From contig NZ_QOVM01000003.1 in the NCBI RefSeq assembly GCF_004104375.1, forward strand, positions 434,001 through 498,000: a stretch of DNA of 64,000 nucleotides. Reading direction: 5' to 3'. The notes under the pieces were generated by a model. That model searched no databases, was not told where the DNA came from, and saw only the letters and a list, made by a program, of their open reading frames with translations. A program made the position numbers and the translations under genes. Positions 46,716-56,316 of this stretch are shown here, one piece after another. The stretch's first letter is position 1, and every line of letters starts with the position of its first letter. This DNA is from Leeuwenhoekiella aequorea (GTDB lineage: Bacteria; Bacteroidota; Bacteroidia; Flavobacteriales; Flavobacteriaceae).

Positions 46716-48281
46716 TTAATTATTAATCTTAGGATCTGCTAGTTCGTAATCTTCTTGCTCTAGAATTTCACGCTCATTATCTTCTGCTCCATGAGTTAAT
46801 CTTTTTAGTGGTTTTAAAGCCAAAATAAAGACAATACCAATTGCACTTGTGAAAATTAAAATTCCTAAGAAAACCGAATACTCACCAAATTCACTTGCCG
46901 ACTCTCCAATAAGACCTGCAACTTTATTCCCCAGGCCAGTTGCAGCAAAATAAACACCCATTAAAAGTGATGCATATTTTACGGGAGCAAGCTTTGTAAT
47001 AAATGACAGTGTTACCGGCGAAATACATAGCTCACCTATAGTATGAAATAGATAAGCAAATACTAACCACAGCATACTTGAGGTACCAGACTTCTCAAAC
47101 TCCATCACAGCAAATACCATAAATAAGAAGCCAAAGCCCATTATAATTATACCCATAGCCATCTTTAGAATTGAACTCGCCTCTTTTCCTTTAAGTTTGC
47201 GCTTTGCCCAGAAATTCGCCACTATCGTTGCAAAAATTATAATAAATCCTGCATTTAAACTCTGGAACATTACAGTTGGCACTTCCCATCCAAATAACAT
47301 TCGGTCTGTTTTAGAATCTGTGTAAAGATTCATTAGACCTCCGGCTTGCTCAAAAGCTCCCCAGAATATAATTGTCATAATGAAAGAAAGCAATAAAACC
47401 ATAAAGCGATCTTTAAAAATACGTGATGGAAGATCTTTATAGATCATCATCATTAAAGCGGCTATCGCTGTTATAAATAAAAATAACAGACCAAATCCCC
47501 AGTCCATAAAATACCATCCTACAATAGAAAGTATTATTAAAATACCTGTAACCGCAAGTTGCATAGGTGATCTAAATAATTCCCCATAAAGTTTTCCGTA
47601 GGAAATCTCATCGTCTTTATTTTCAGCTTTCAACAAGCTACCTACATTTTTTAGATACTTTTGACCATATAAATACACAATTAATCCTAGAACCATTGCA
47701 ATACCCGCAAGACCAAATCCTGCGTGCCAGCCATATTCTGCAACTACAAAACCTATTACTAAAGTTGCAATTAACGAACCGGTATTAATCCCTATATAAA
47801 AAATACTAAATCCTTTATCTCTTCTAATGTCTCCCTCTTTGTAAAGTCCACCTACCATGGTAGAGATATTAGGTTTTAATAATCCTACTCCTGCGATTAC
47901 CAGACCCAGCCCGGTGTAAAACGCCCAGACATCCGTAAGTACTAAAACTCCGTGTCCTATACATAAAATTACAGCTCCTAAAAGAACAGCCTTTTTCTGA
48001 CCTATTAGTTTATCTGCTATCATTCCACCGGGTATAGAAGCTATGTAAACTAACATAGTGTACCAGCCATATAATGCTAATGCCTCTTGATCGGTCCATC
48101 CTAAACCAGTTCCTCTAGCATCTGTTCCCTGAATAGTGGAAGCAGTCATATAAAGTACTAGAAGTGCACGCATCCCATAATAGGAAAAACGCTCCCACAT
48201 CTCTGTGAAAAATAGAATGTATAGTCCTACCGGATGTCCAAACAATTCTTTCTGTTTGGTAAACTGTGCTGATTGTGCCAT
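46716..48281 (-). CDS. POT-family proton-coupled peptide transporter (paralogue 1)
   Basis: A 521-residue POT transporter with the same signature EMWERFSYYGMRALLVLYM, followed by GVGLLKPNISTMVGGLY and FYIGINTGSL. The second half has the WGAFEQAGGLMNL and FHTIGELCISPV motifs also present in its neighbour. Two divergent paralogues in tandem point to an old duplication with different peptide preference. It lies 9 bases after the DPP IV gene. Confidence 0.93.
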   Translation of the reverse strand: MAQSAQFTKQKELFGHPVGLYILFFTEMWERFSYYGMRALLVLYMTASTIQGTDARGTGLGWTDQEALALYGWYTMLVYIASIPGGMIADKLIGQKKAVLLGAVILCIGHGVLVLTDVWAFYTGLGLVIAGVGLLKPNISTMVGGLYKEGDIRRDKGFSIFYIGINTGSLIATLVIGFVVAEYGWHAGFGLAGIAMVLGLIVYLYGQKYLKNVGSLLKAENKDDEISYGKLYGELFRSPMQLAVTGILIILSIVGWYFMDWGFGLLFLFITAIAALMMMIYKDLPSRIFKDRFMVLLLSFIMTIIFWGAFEQAGGLMNLYTDSKTDRMLFGWEVPTVMFQSLNAGFIIIFATIVANFWAKRKLKGKEASSILKMAMGIIIMGFGFLFMVFAVMEFEKSGTSSMLWLVFAYLFHTIGELCISPVTLSFITKLAPVKYASLLMGVYFAATGLGNKVAGLIGESASEFGEYSVFLGILIFTSAIGIVFILALKPLKRLTHGAEDNEREILEQEDYELADPKINN

Positions 48282-48290
48282 TAGGTTATT

Positions 48291-50462
48291 TTATAAATTT
48301 TCTTTAATGAAGTTTGTCATCTTAGTGTACAAGTGTAATCGGGTATTACCACCATAAATACCGTGGTTCTTATCTGGATAAATAGCCCAATCAAATTGCT
48401 TGTTAGCTTGTACTAATGCTTCTATTAATCGCATTGTATTTTGTACGTGTACATTATCATCTGCACTACCGTGTACAAGCAAGAATTTACCTTTTAATTT
48501 ATCTACGTGAGATAATGGTGAATTCATATCGTAGCCACTTGCATTTTCCTGAGGTGTGGTCATATAACGCTCAGTATATATGGAGTCATAAAATCTCCAA
48601 CTTGTAACAGGAGCAACTGCAATTGCCATTTTAAATGTATCTGCACCTTGAAAAATACAATTAGACGCCATAAAGCCTCCATAACTCCAACCCCAAATAC
48701 CTATACGATCTGCATCTACATAGTCACGAGCTCCTAAAGCTTGTGCTGCAGCTATTTGATCTTCTACTTCATATTTACCCAATTCTTTTTGAGTCATTTT
48801 TTTGAAATCTCTACCCTTAAGACCAGTGCCCCGAGGATCTACACAAACTATGATATAGCCCTCTTGAGCTAGCATTTGAAACCAATATCCATTACCACCA
48901 TCCCAACTATTAGCCACGCTTTGAGAACCAGGACCAGAGTATTGGGTCATAAAAACAGGATATTTTTTAGATGCATCAAAATTCTTTGGCTTGATCATGT
49001 ATGCATTAAGTTCTTCACCATTAACAGGAAGTGTAAAGAATTCCTTTTCTGAAATTACATAATTAGAAAATTGATCTTTAAGCTCTTGATTGTCCTTAAT
49101 CTTACGTATTAACTTTCCGTCTTTTGCACTATGCAATGTAAATACATATGGAGTTGATGCGTCAGAAAAACTATTTATGTAATAGGTGAAATCTGTACTA
49201 AAATCTGCTGAATTCGTTCCCTCCTTTACTGAAAGTTCCTTTTTACTTTTACCATCTATTTTAACTGAATAAACCCCGCGGTTAATTGAGCCATTCTCGG
49301 TGCTTTGATAAAAAACACGCTTGTTTTTTGCATCATAGCCGTAGTAGCTTGTTACTTCCCAATCCCCTTTAGTTACTTGATTTTTTAATTTACCCGTTTT
49401 ATCATAGTGATAAATATGATTCCAACCGTCTTTTTCGCTGGTCCATAAAAACTCGTTATTATCTAAAAAAGTCAAGTTATCGGTTACATCTACATAAGCA
49501 TCATCCTTATCTGATAATATTAGTTTTGCTTTACCAGAAGCACCATCTACAAAAATTAAATTTATATCGTTCTGCTTACGACTTGTAGTTTGTACTGCCA
49601 AAACATTAGCGTCTGGCGTCCACTCTAGTCTAGGAATGTAATAATTTTGAAAACCGCTTAAATCTACAGCTTTAGTTTCGGCAGTTGCCAGATCATAAAT
49701 ATGAAGACCTACCGATGCATTATTCTCACCAGCTTTTGGGTATTTAAAAGTATCTTTTGAAGGGTATAATTCACTCCCAAATACATCCATACTAAATTCT
49801 GGAACATTAGTTTCATCAAATCGTATGAAGGCAATTTTAGTTCCATCAGCATTCCAGTCAAACGCTCTTACAAAAGAAAATTCTTCTTCATAAACCCAGT
49901 CTGTAATACCATTAATAATTTTATTAGTTTCTCCATCATTAGTAAGTTGCGTGGTTGCACCAGAAGCTAAATCTTTTATATATAAATTATTATTTAATCC
50001 ATATGCTACTTTAGAAGCGTCTGGTGAAAAGGTGGGTTCTTGAATAGATTTTTCTGAAACTTGAATAAGTTTTTTTGTATCTAAATCATACACATAGTAA
50101 ACGCCTAAACTAGAACGACGATAGATAGAACGTAAATTTGTACTCAATAAAACTTTACGTTCATCTTTACTCAAAGTATATCCTATGAAATAATCGAGAC
50201 CTTCAATTTCACTTGAGTTAATCAAGGTGCTTACTTTTTCACCTGTTTCATAACTGTAAACATCAAGTGTTTTTACGCCAGATTCACGGTTTGTATTTAA
50301 TACCGCATATTCTTTTCCATTTTGCATAGGGTGCAATCTATCAAGATATTGCATCCTAAATGTGCCGTTATAAATCTCTTCAACACTAATATTTTTTTGT
50401 TGGGCATTTGTTACTGCAGTAGCAATGAGCAGAAATAAAACCAGTACTTTTTTTATAATCAT
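48291..50462 (-). CDS. Dipeptidyl-peptidase IV-like S9 protease
   Basis: A 723-residue exported protease with signal peptide (to about residue 20), an eight-bladed propeller of the DPP IV N-terminal type (WVYEEEF near residue 190 holds the Glu pair that anchors substrate N termini) and an alpha/beta hydrolase domain. The triad is Ser593 (GWSYGG), Asp668/669 (GSADDNVH) and His700 (DKNHGIYG). It releases X-Pro or X-Ala dipeptides. The adjacent POT transporters would import them. Confidence 0.94.
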   Translation of the reverse strand: MIIKKVLVLFLLIATAVTNAQQKNISVEEIYNGTFRMQYLDRLHPMQNGKEYAVLNTNRESGVKTLDVYSYETGEKVSTLINSSEIEGLDYFIGYTLSKDERKVLLSTNLRSIYRRSSLGVYYVYDLDTKKLIQVSEKSIQEPTFSPDASKVAYGLNNNLYIKDLASGATTQLTNDGETNKIINGITDWVYEEEFSFVRAFDWNADGTKIAFIRFDETNVPEFSMDVFGSELYPSKDTFKYPKAGENNASVGLHIYDLATAETKAVDLSGFQNYYIPRLEWTPDANVLAVQTTSRKQNDINLIFVDGASGKAKLILSDKDDAYVDVTDNLTFLDNNEFLWTSEKDGWNHIYHYDKTGKLKNQVTKGDWEVTSYYGYDAKNKRVFYQSTENGSINRGVYSVKIDGKSKKELSVKEGTNSADFSTDFTYYINSFSDASTPYVFTLHSAKDGKLIRKIKDNQELKDQFSNYVISEKEFFTLPVNGEELNAYMIKPKNFDASKKYPVFMTQYSGPGSQSVANSWDGGNGYWFQMLAQEGYIIVCVDPRGTGLKGRDFKKMTQKELGKYEVEDQIAAAQALGARDYVDADRIGIWGWSYGGFMASNCIFQGADTFKMAIAVAPVTSWRFYDSIYTERYMTTPQENASGYDMNSPLSHVDKLKGKFLLVHGSADDNVHVQNTMRLIEALVQANKQFDWAIYPDKNHGIYGGNTRLHLYTKMTNFIKENL

Positions 50463-50633
50463 TGTGAAATTTAACTTAAAAATGAACCGCCAATTTTACT
50501 AAAAATTAATCAAAAAACACTGCTTATCGTTGTTAAATACGCAGTCTTTTAGCTAAATACGCTAGTATCATTATAATAAACTCATACTTTAAAACAAACC
50601 ATAAATTAGAATTACCCTATAACGCAATAGAAG

Positions 50634-50647
50634 GCTCTTTAAAGAGC
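50634..50647. repeat. Perfect 14-base palindrome before the HMG-CoA reductase gene
   Basis: GCTCTTTAAAGAGC is fully self-complementary and lies about 50 bases before the ATG at 50700, just upstream of a weak TATCTTTA promoter-like box (50670-50677). Without a T run it looks like an operator rather than a terminator. Confidence 0.35.
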
Positions 50648-50699
50648 TGGCTAACATGTACCAAAATAGTATCTTTACTTTTCAATATTTTGAATAATT

Positions 50700-52019
50700 A
50701 TGCCTCAAACAATTCAAGGGTTTTCCAGATTAAATAAAGAAGAAAAAATAGACTGGCTTACATCAAATTTTTTATCAGATTCTCAAAATGCTACTTCTAT
50801 ACTTAAACAATACTGGAATTCAGATGCGAAGTTGCAGCAATTGCACGATGAGTTTATAGAGAATACCGTTACGAATTATTACTTACCATTAGGCATCGCT
50901 CCCAATTTTGTGATTAATAACAAGACGTTTGCCATACCTATGACTATAGAAGAAAGTTCTGTAGTTGCTGCGGCAAGTAAAGCTGCAAAATTTTGGATGT
51001 CCCGTGGTGGCTTTAAGGCTGAAATTTTAGGCACTCAAAAAATAGGTCAGGTTCATTTTACCTACACTGGTGACGCTCAAAAACTTTCATCATTTTTTGA
51101 GTTAACTAAATCTATTTTGCTTAACGACCTCAAAACCCTTACCGCTTCGATGGAAAAACGAGGTGGTGGGATCACAAGTATCGAACTTATTAATAAAAAT
51201 GACCAACTAGCAAACTACTTTCAGCTACATGTAACTTTTGAAACGCTCGATGCTATGGGAGCAAATTTCATAAATTCTTGTTTGGAGCAACTTGCTGAGA
51301 GCTGGCAACGAGAATATAATAATTACCCTGTATTTTCCGAAAATAATGCAGAAATGGTGGTAATTATGAGCATCCTATCTAACTATGTTCCGCAATGTGT
51401 AGTAAGAGCTGAAGTTTGTTGTGCCGTAAGCGAACTTACAGAAGCAGATGGTATTGATCCTGAAGTTTTTGCCACAAAATTTGTACAAGCTGTACGTATA
51501 GCTGAAGTCGAACCCTATCGAGCGGTGACCCACAACAAGGGGATTATGAATGGCATTGATGCGGTAGTTCTCGCTACCGGCAACGATTTTAGAGCTGTAG
51601 AAGCAGGCGCTCACGCTTATGCTGCCAGAAACGGGAGTTACTCTAGTCTCACACACGCAACTATTGAGAACGGAATATTTAGATTTTGGATTGAAATACC
51701 TCTTGCATTGGGAACAGTAGGTGGATTGACTAAATTACATCCACTTGTAAAACTTAATCTCGAAATACTAGGCAATCCTAGTGCACCACAACTCATGGAA
51801 ATTATAGCGGTCGCTGGTCTTGCTCAAAACTTCGGAGCTTTAAAATCGCTTACTACAACCGGTATTCAAAAAGGGCATATGAAAATGCATTTAATGAATA
51901 TGCTAAATCAATTAGACGCTACAGATACAGAAAAAAGTAAAGCTATACACTTCTTTAAATCTAATAAGGTTACCCATAGTGCAGTAGATTCATTTATTAA
52001 GAATTTGCGTCAAAATTAA
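50700..52019 (+). CDS. Hydroxymethylglutaryl-CoA reductase (class II type)
   Basis: A 439-residue enzyme of the mevalonate pathway or of mevalonate breakdown. Key regions of class II reductases are present: the catalytic Glu in PMTIEESSVVAAASKAAK, the Lys in THNKGIMNGIDAVV, the Asp in ATGNDFRAVEAGAHAYA and a C-terminal His in QKGHMKMHLMNM. It is followed by a serine hydrolase and a GHMP kinase (gaps of 5 and 1 bases), consistent with isoprenoid synthesis through mevalonate. Direction of the reaction cannot be told from the sequence. Confidence 0.93.
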   Translation: MPQTIQGFSRLNKEEKIDWLTSNFLSDSQNATSILKQYWNSDAKLQQLHDEFIENTVTNYYLPLGIAPNFVINNKTFAIPMTIEESSVVAAASKAAKFWMSRGGFKAEILGTQKIGQVHFTYTGDAQKLSSFFELTKSILLNDLKTLTASMEKRGGGITSIELINKNDQLANYFQLHVTFETLDAMGANFINSCLEQLAESWQREYNNYPVFSENNAEMVVIMSILSNYVPQCVVRAEVCCAVSELTEADGIDPEVFATKFVQAVRIAEVEPYRAVTHNKGIMNGIDAVVLATGNDFRAVEAGAHAYAARNGSYSSLTHATIENGIFRFWIEIPLALGTVGGLTKLHPLVKLNLEILGNPSAPQLMEIIAVAGLAQNFGALKSLTTTGIQKGHMKMHLMNMLNQLDATDTEKSKAIHFFKSNKVTHSAVDSFIKNLRQN

Positions 52020-52024
52020 ACGAT

Positions 52025-53113
52025 ATGAGAGCGCTACTATTTCTTAGTATTTCATTGTTATTTGGCTCTTGGTGCAATGCACAACAAATTTCAGAAAAAT
52101 TTAAAAACAAAATAAGACAACTTCAGCAAGAACATCAAATCCCTGCAATTGCTGTGAGTTTGATTACACCAGATTCGATATTTAGCTATGTAAACGGTAA
52201 ATCAAGATTCAATAAAAAAGAACCTATACCGCAAAATGCTAAATTTCATTTAGGCTCAAATACAAAGGCAATCACTTCTTTTATTGCAATGCGTCTTACA
52301 GAAGTAGAAGAGATAAACTGGGGCACAAAATTTTTTAGACTTTTTCCTGAATTAATTTCCGATAGTAGAAATACATATCACGACATAACATTAGGTGATT
52401 TATTATCTCATAGTGCACAAATACGTCCCTACACAACTGGAATAGAACTTTCAAAATTTAATAATTTAAAAGGTACAATAAGTGAAAATGGGTATGCATT
52501 TTCAAAAAGTGTTTTAGCTGAAAAACCGGTGAAAAAAGGCACCTACTCAAACGCAGGTTACGTCTTAGCTGCTTTAATGTTAGAGCGCGCATCGGGAAAA
52601 ACTTACCGCGAACTAGTAGCTCAAACTATGAACGCGCTAGATTTAGATTATACTATAGGTTTTCCGAATAAAGAAAATTTAACCTTCCCTTGGGGACACT
52701 GGGATCAAAAAGGGGCTTTAGAAGCTTTATCGCCAGATCACGAGTATAAACTACCAGATTATATGGTAAGTGCCGGTGATATTTCGATGAATATTAAAGA
52801 CTATAGTACATTTATACAATTGCACCTTAATGGGCTTCTAGGCAAAACGAATTACTTAAATGCAGATGATTATAATTGGTTGCATTTTGGGCAAAGTCCG
52901 TATGCATACGGTTGGGGAAATGTTATTAAAGAAAAAAATAAAATGAGTTTTCACGATGGTAGTGCAGGAACCTACTACTGTCACACTGTAATACTACCAC
53001 TTAAAAATATTGCAGTTGTGATTATGATGAATACCGCATCTACAAATGCTGTAGAAGCTATTTATGAGCTTCAAAAAACAATGACAGCTCAGCCACAAAA
53101 AATCAAAAACTAA
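52025..53113 (+). CDS. Serine hydrolase, beta-lactamase class C/PBP-like
   Basis: A 362-residue exported protein with signal peptide to about residue 20 (WCNAQ). It has the class C motifs SNTK (Ser78-Lys81), YSN (in TYSNAGYVL) and HDGSAGT in place of KTG. Members act as esterases, peptidases or peptidoglycan enzymes more often than as true beta-lactamases. It sits between two mevalonate-type genes with tiny gaps, so it is cotranscribed, but its link to that pathway is unclear. Confidence 0.88.
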   Translation: MRALLFLSISLLFGSWCNAQQISEKFKNKIRQLQQEHQIPAIAVSLITPDSIFSYVNGKSRFNKKEPIPQNAKFHLGSNTKAITSFIAMRLTEVEEINWGTKFFRLFPELISDSRNTYHDITLGDLLSHSAQIRPYTTGIELSKFNNLKGTISENGYAFSKSVLAEKPVKKGTYSNAGYVLAALMLERASGKTYRELVAQTMNALDLDYTIGFPNKENLTFPWGHWDQKGALEALSPDHEYKLPDYMVSAGDISMNIKDYSTFIQLHLNGLLGKTNYLNADDYNWLHFGQSPYAYGWGNVIKEKNKMSFHDGSAGTYYCHTVILPLKNIAVVIMMNTASTNAVEAIYELQKTMTAQPQKIKN

Positions 53114-53114
53114 T

Positions 53115-54032
53115 ATGAACCAACGTTTTTATGGTCATGGCAAACTTCTTATTACCGGAGAATATCTGGTTCTTGACGGTGCTTTAGCTTTGGCTATACC
53201 TACTCAAAAAGGACAAAGTCTGGTAGTTGAAAAATCTGAAAAGTCAGGAATTTCTTGGCTGAGTTTAAAATCGGATGGTGCCAACTGGTTTTCGACACAT
53301 CTTTCTTACAATGATTTAAAAAAAGAGCTACCTAAGCAACCTAAAGATCCTAAGGACAGATTGATTCAATTAATTAATGCAGCACAGCAATTAAACCCGT
53401 ATTTCCTAGAACAAGAAGACCCCCTTAAGGTAACGACAACTCTAGAATTTGAAAGCAACTGGGGACTTGGATCTTCATCTACATTAATTTATAATTTGGC
53501 AAAATGGGCCGATGTAGATGCGTATGCTCTTTTAGAAATAACCTTTGGAGGAAGTGGATATGATATTGCGTGTGCAAGTAATCACACACCTATATTATAT
53601 CAATTAAAAAATCAGAAACCGCGTATCTTACAAACTCAGTTTGATCCGGTTTTTAAAAATCAACTATACTTCGTTCATCTCAATAAAAAGCAAAATAGTC
53701 GAGATGCTATTGCTAATTATCGAGAGCAACCCACAGAACATATACAGAACGCGATTGAGAAGGTTTCTGGGATAAGTGAAACATTGCTTACGTGTGAAGA
53801 TATCATGAGCTTTAAAGCACTCCTAGATGCCCACGAGCGTATTGTAGCTTCCATATTAAACCGAAGCACAATCAAACAGGAATTATTTTCTGATTATTCC
53901 GGTAGTATAAAAAGTCTTGGAGGTTGGGGAGGAGACTTCATAATGGTTACTGCGGCAAATACTAATGATCTTGATTATTTTACAAATAAAGGATATACAA
54001 CGATCATCCCTTTTGCAGAAATGATTTACTAG
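53115..54032 (+). CDS. GHMP-family kinase, GYDIA type (mevalonate-kinase-like)
   Basis: A 305-residue GHMP kinase with the N-terminal strand GHGKLLITGEYLVLDGALALAIP, the ATP loop NWGLGSSSTLIYNLAKW and the GGSGYDIACA segment. The third motif near the end (SLGGWGGDFIMVT) is also present. Its neighbour is HMG-CoA reductase, so phosphorylation of mevalonate or phosphomevalonate is likely. The exact substrate is not proven. It ends before a strong terminator. Confidence 0.88.
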   Translation: MNQRFYGHGKLLITGEYLVLDGALALAIPTQKGQSLVVEKSEKSGISWLSLKSDGANWFSTHLSYNDLKKELPKQPKDPKDRLIQLINAAQQLNPYFLEQEDPLKVTTTLEFESNWGLGSSSTLIYNLAKWADVDAYALLEITFGGSGYDIACASNHTPILYQLKNQKPRILQTQFDPVFKNQLYFVHLNKKQNSRDAIANYREQPTEHIQNAIEKVSGISETLLTCEDIMSFKALLDAHERIVASILNRSTIKQELFSDYSGSIKSLGGWGGDFIMVTAANTNDLDYFTNKGYTTIIPFAEMIY

Positions 54033-54044
54033 AAGAATATAGAT

Positions 54045-54087
54045 TTAAAACAACAAAAGCCGCTATTAGCGGCTTTTGTTGTTTTAA
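54045..54087. terminator. Bidirectional terminator between the GHMP kinase and PpiD genes
   Basis: A nearly perfect palindrome of about 43 bases with GC core AGCCGCTA/TAGCGGCT and A-rich and T-rich arms. It separates two converging transcripts. Confidence 0.92.
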
Positions 54088-54100
54088 TAAAGAATGCTGA

Positions 54101-56221
54101 TTAATAAAAATCAGAACGTCTATCTTCAATATCTGCAGCATCTTTAAGTGCTTGTAGTAAAACTACGTTAACATTTGCGCGATCTGCATTATTTTTCTGC
54201 ATTGCAAAACTTGCATAGTTATCAAGTTTACGTGCTGGAGTAACATTAATCACTTTTACCACATATACACCTTTATCACCCGCGATAGGGTTTGAAACAG
54301 CACCTTTATCTAAACCAAAAGCAACTCCCATTACTTTAGGTTCTGTCCCTGCACCTGCTAATGTTGGGTTTTTAAGATTTACACCATTTGCAGTTTGAAC
54401 ACTTACGTTATTTGCAGAAGCAATAGCATTTAAATCTTTTCCGGAGATTTGCTTTTTAATTAATTCTGCTTTTTTCTCGTTACGTATAATTGGCGTTACA
54501 CGTGGTGATGCCTGATCTACCGGCATTAAACCTTTTTCAGTTTTTGAAGTAAGTTGTACTACTAAATATCCACCATCTACATTAAAACGCTGCACATCTC
54601 CAGTCTTAGTGTCTTCGTTAAATGCCCAACGTATAATTTCACGCTGACTTCCTTGACCTGGCAAAGTCTCGTCTAAAGCTTTAATACTATTTACAGGTCT
54701 TACTGTATAGTTTTCAGATTTTGCCACTTTCTCAAATGAATTTTTATCTTCTGAAACTGCCATTTGAAACTTGGTAGTCGCATTAAAAACTTCATTAATT
54801 GTTTCTTGAGAAGGCTCAATCTCTTTAGCAACAGTAGCTAATTTTATAGCACGTTGCTTATTTTTTTGATCATCAATTCTAATAACGTGGTAACCGTATT
54901 GAGACTCAACAACTCCCACTTCGCCTGTACTACCGTTAAATATGAAATCATTAAAAGGCTTTACATATCTACCTTTAGTTGCGTAGCCAAGATCTCCTCC
55001 TTTTTCTTTGCTACCATCAGCTGAAAATTCTGGAGCTAATTCAGCAAGTTTAGAAGCACTTCCTTTAATAACTGAAGCTAAACTGTCTGCTAATTTCTTT
55101 GCCTCAGTTTTTGATCTGGTTTGGCTTGCAGCATTTGCAAGACCTTCATAGGTAAGCAAAATATGAGAAGCTTTAACTGAATCTGGAATTTGACTTACAC
55201 CTATAACTTTTGAAATTTTATAGTAACCGTTATCTTTATAAGGACCAAAAATAGCTCCCTCATCAAGTCCAAAAAGTGAATCGGCAATAGCTACAGGTAA
55301 TTCATTCTTAAATAAATAAGAATCTGTAAATCGTATGTCTGAGTATTCATTTACAAACTCTTCATGGTTTGTAGTCGCTGCAAGTCCGCTTACTGTATCA
55401 TTAGTTTTAGTCGCTGCTGTATACTCTACTCGTTTATTAAGTAAAGAAGCAACACTTCCTTTTAAAGCATCTTCATCTGTTGCAGATGCAGATTCAGAAA
55501 ACATAACATAACGTAAGTTTCTACTTGCTTCAGATTTAAAATCTGCTTTATGCTTTTCAATGTAGTTAGAAATATCTTCTTTAGAAACACTCACTTTATC
55601 ATCTGAAATGGATGCATAAGGAATTTGAACGTATTCTAAATCTCTAAGATTATTTTCTAACTCATACGCCATTTGACCTTCTTTAAAGCTTGTATTTATA
55701 CCAGCTTTAACAAGACTAAAATAGATTTGCTGTTGCTCGTTATTAGCTAACTGCTTTTCATAATCTACCCATTGTGCATACATCATAGGGTTTGTAGATT
55801 TAAGAGTCGCTACATACTCGCGTAACTTTTGCTCACTAAAAACACCGTCATTCTGGAAGTTTGGATCGTTCTGCAAAGCTTCTTTTAAAAGATCATTTAT
55901 ACGATCCTGCTCTACAGTGATTCCTAAATCATCATATTGCTCATCTAATAAAATACGACGCACTTCTTGTTCCCAAGCAGCATTTACAGCCTGAGTAGTT
56001 GTGATACCTGCGCCATATCGTGCAGTCTGGCTATCTACCAATCCAGCAAACTCTTGCTGCTCAATATCCTCATCATTTACAGAACCTAGGATACGCTGTG
56101 ACTTTTCTGTAGAAAAACCACCATTTTTTAGTACGTCTGCCAGTACAAATGCAAATAAAGCTAAAGCTATAATTGCAATTAAAAATACCGAGCGTTGTCT
56201 AATCTTGTTTAAAACTGCCAT
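54101..56221 (-). CDS. PpiD-like membrane-anchored peptidylprolyl isomerase
   Basis: A 706-residue foldase with a single N-terminal transmembrane helix (about 12-30), a SurA/PpiD-type chaperone region and a parvulin domain (about 340-450: VKASHILLTYEG, FSADGSKEKGGDLGYATKGR, VVESQYGYHVIRID). It helps exported proteins fold at the periplasmic face of the inner membrane. It ends the coaX-to-ppiD envelope run but has a 95-base upstream gap, so it may also have its own promoter. Confidence 0.93.
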   Translation of the reverse strand: MAVLNKIRQRSVFLIAIIALALFAFVLADVLKNGGFSTEKSQRILGSVNDEDIEQQEFAGLVDSQTARYGAGITTTQAVNAAWEQEVRRILLDEQYDDLGITVEQDRINDLLKEALQNDPNFQNDGVFSEQKLREYVATLKSTNPMMYAQWVDYEKQLANNEQQQIYFSLVKAGINTSFKEGQMAYELENNLRDLEYVQIPYASISDDKVSVSKEDISNYIEKHKADFKSEASRNLRYVMFSESASATDEDALKGSVASLLNKRVEYTAATKTNDTVSGLAATTNHEEFVNEYSDIRFTDSYLFKNELPVAIADSLFGLDEGAIFGPYKDNGYYKISKVIGVSQIPDSVKASHILLTYEGLANAASQTRSKTEAKKLADSLASVIKGSASKLAELAPEFSADGSKEKGGDLGYATKGRYVKPFNDFIFNGSTGEVGVVESQYGYHVIRIDDQKNKQRAIKLATVAKEIEPSQETINEVFNATTKFQMAVSEDKNSFEKVAKSENYTVRPVNSIKALDETLPGQGSQREIIRWAFNEDTKTGDVQRFNVDGGYLVVQLTSKTEKGLMPVDQASPRVTPIIRNEKKAELIKKQISGKDLNAIASANNVSVQTANGVNLKNPTLAGAGTEPKVMGVAFGLDKGAVSNPIAGDKGVYVVKVINVTPARKLDNYASFAMQKNNADRANVNVVLLQALKDAADIEDRRSDFY

Positions 56222-56316
56222 TGTTTATGTTTTTGTCAAATAGTGGGCGAAAATACCATTTTAAATGAAAAAATAAAATGTAATATGTAAAATAAAACTG
56301 CTTAGTACGTTAGGTA

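Noticed and set aside
52025-53113. Calling the class C serine hydrolase an antibiotic-resistance beta-lactamase
   Set aside because: The KTG motif is replaced by HDG and the neighbours are metabolic, pointing to an esterase or peptidase role.
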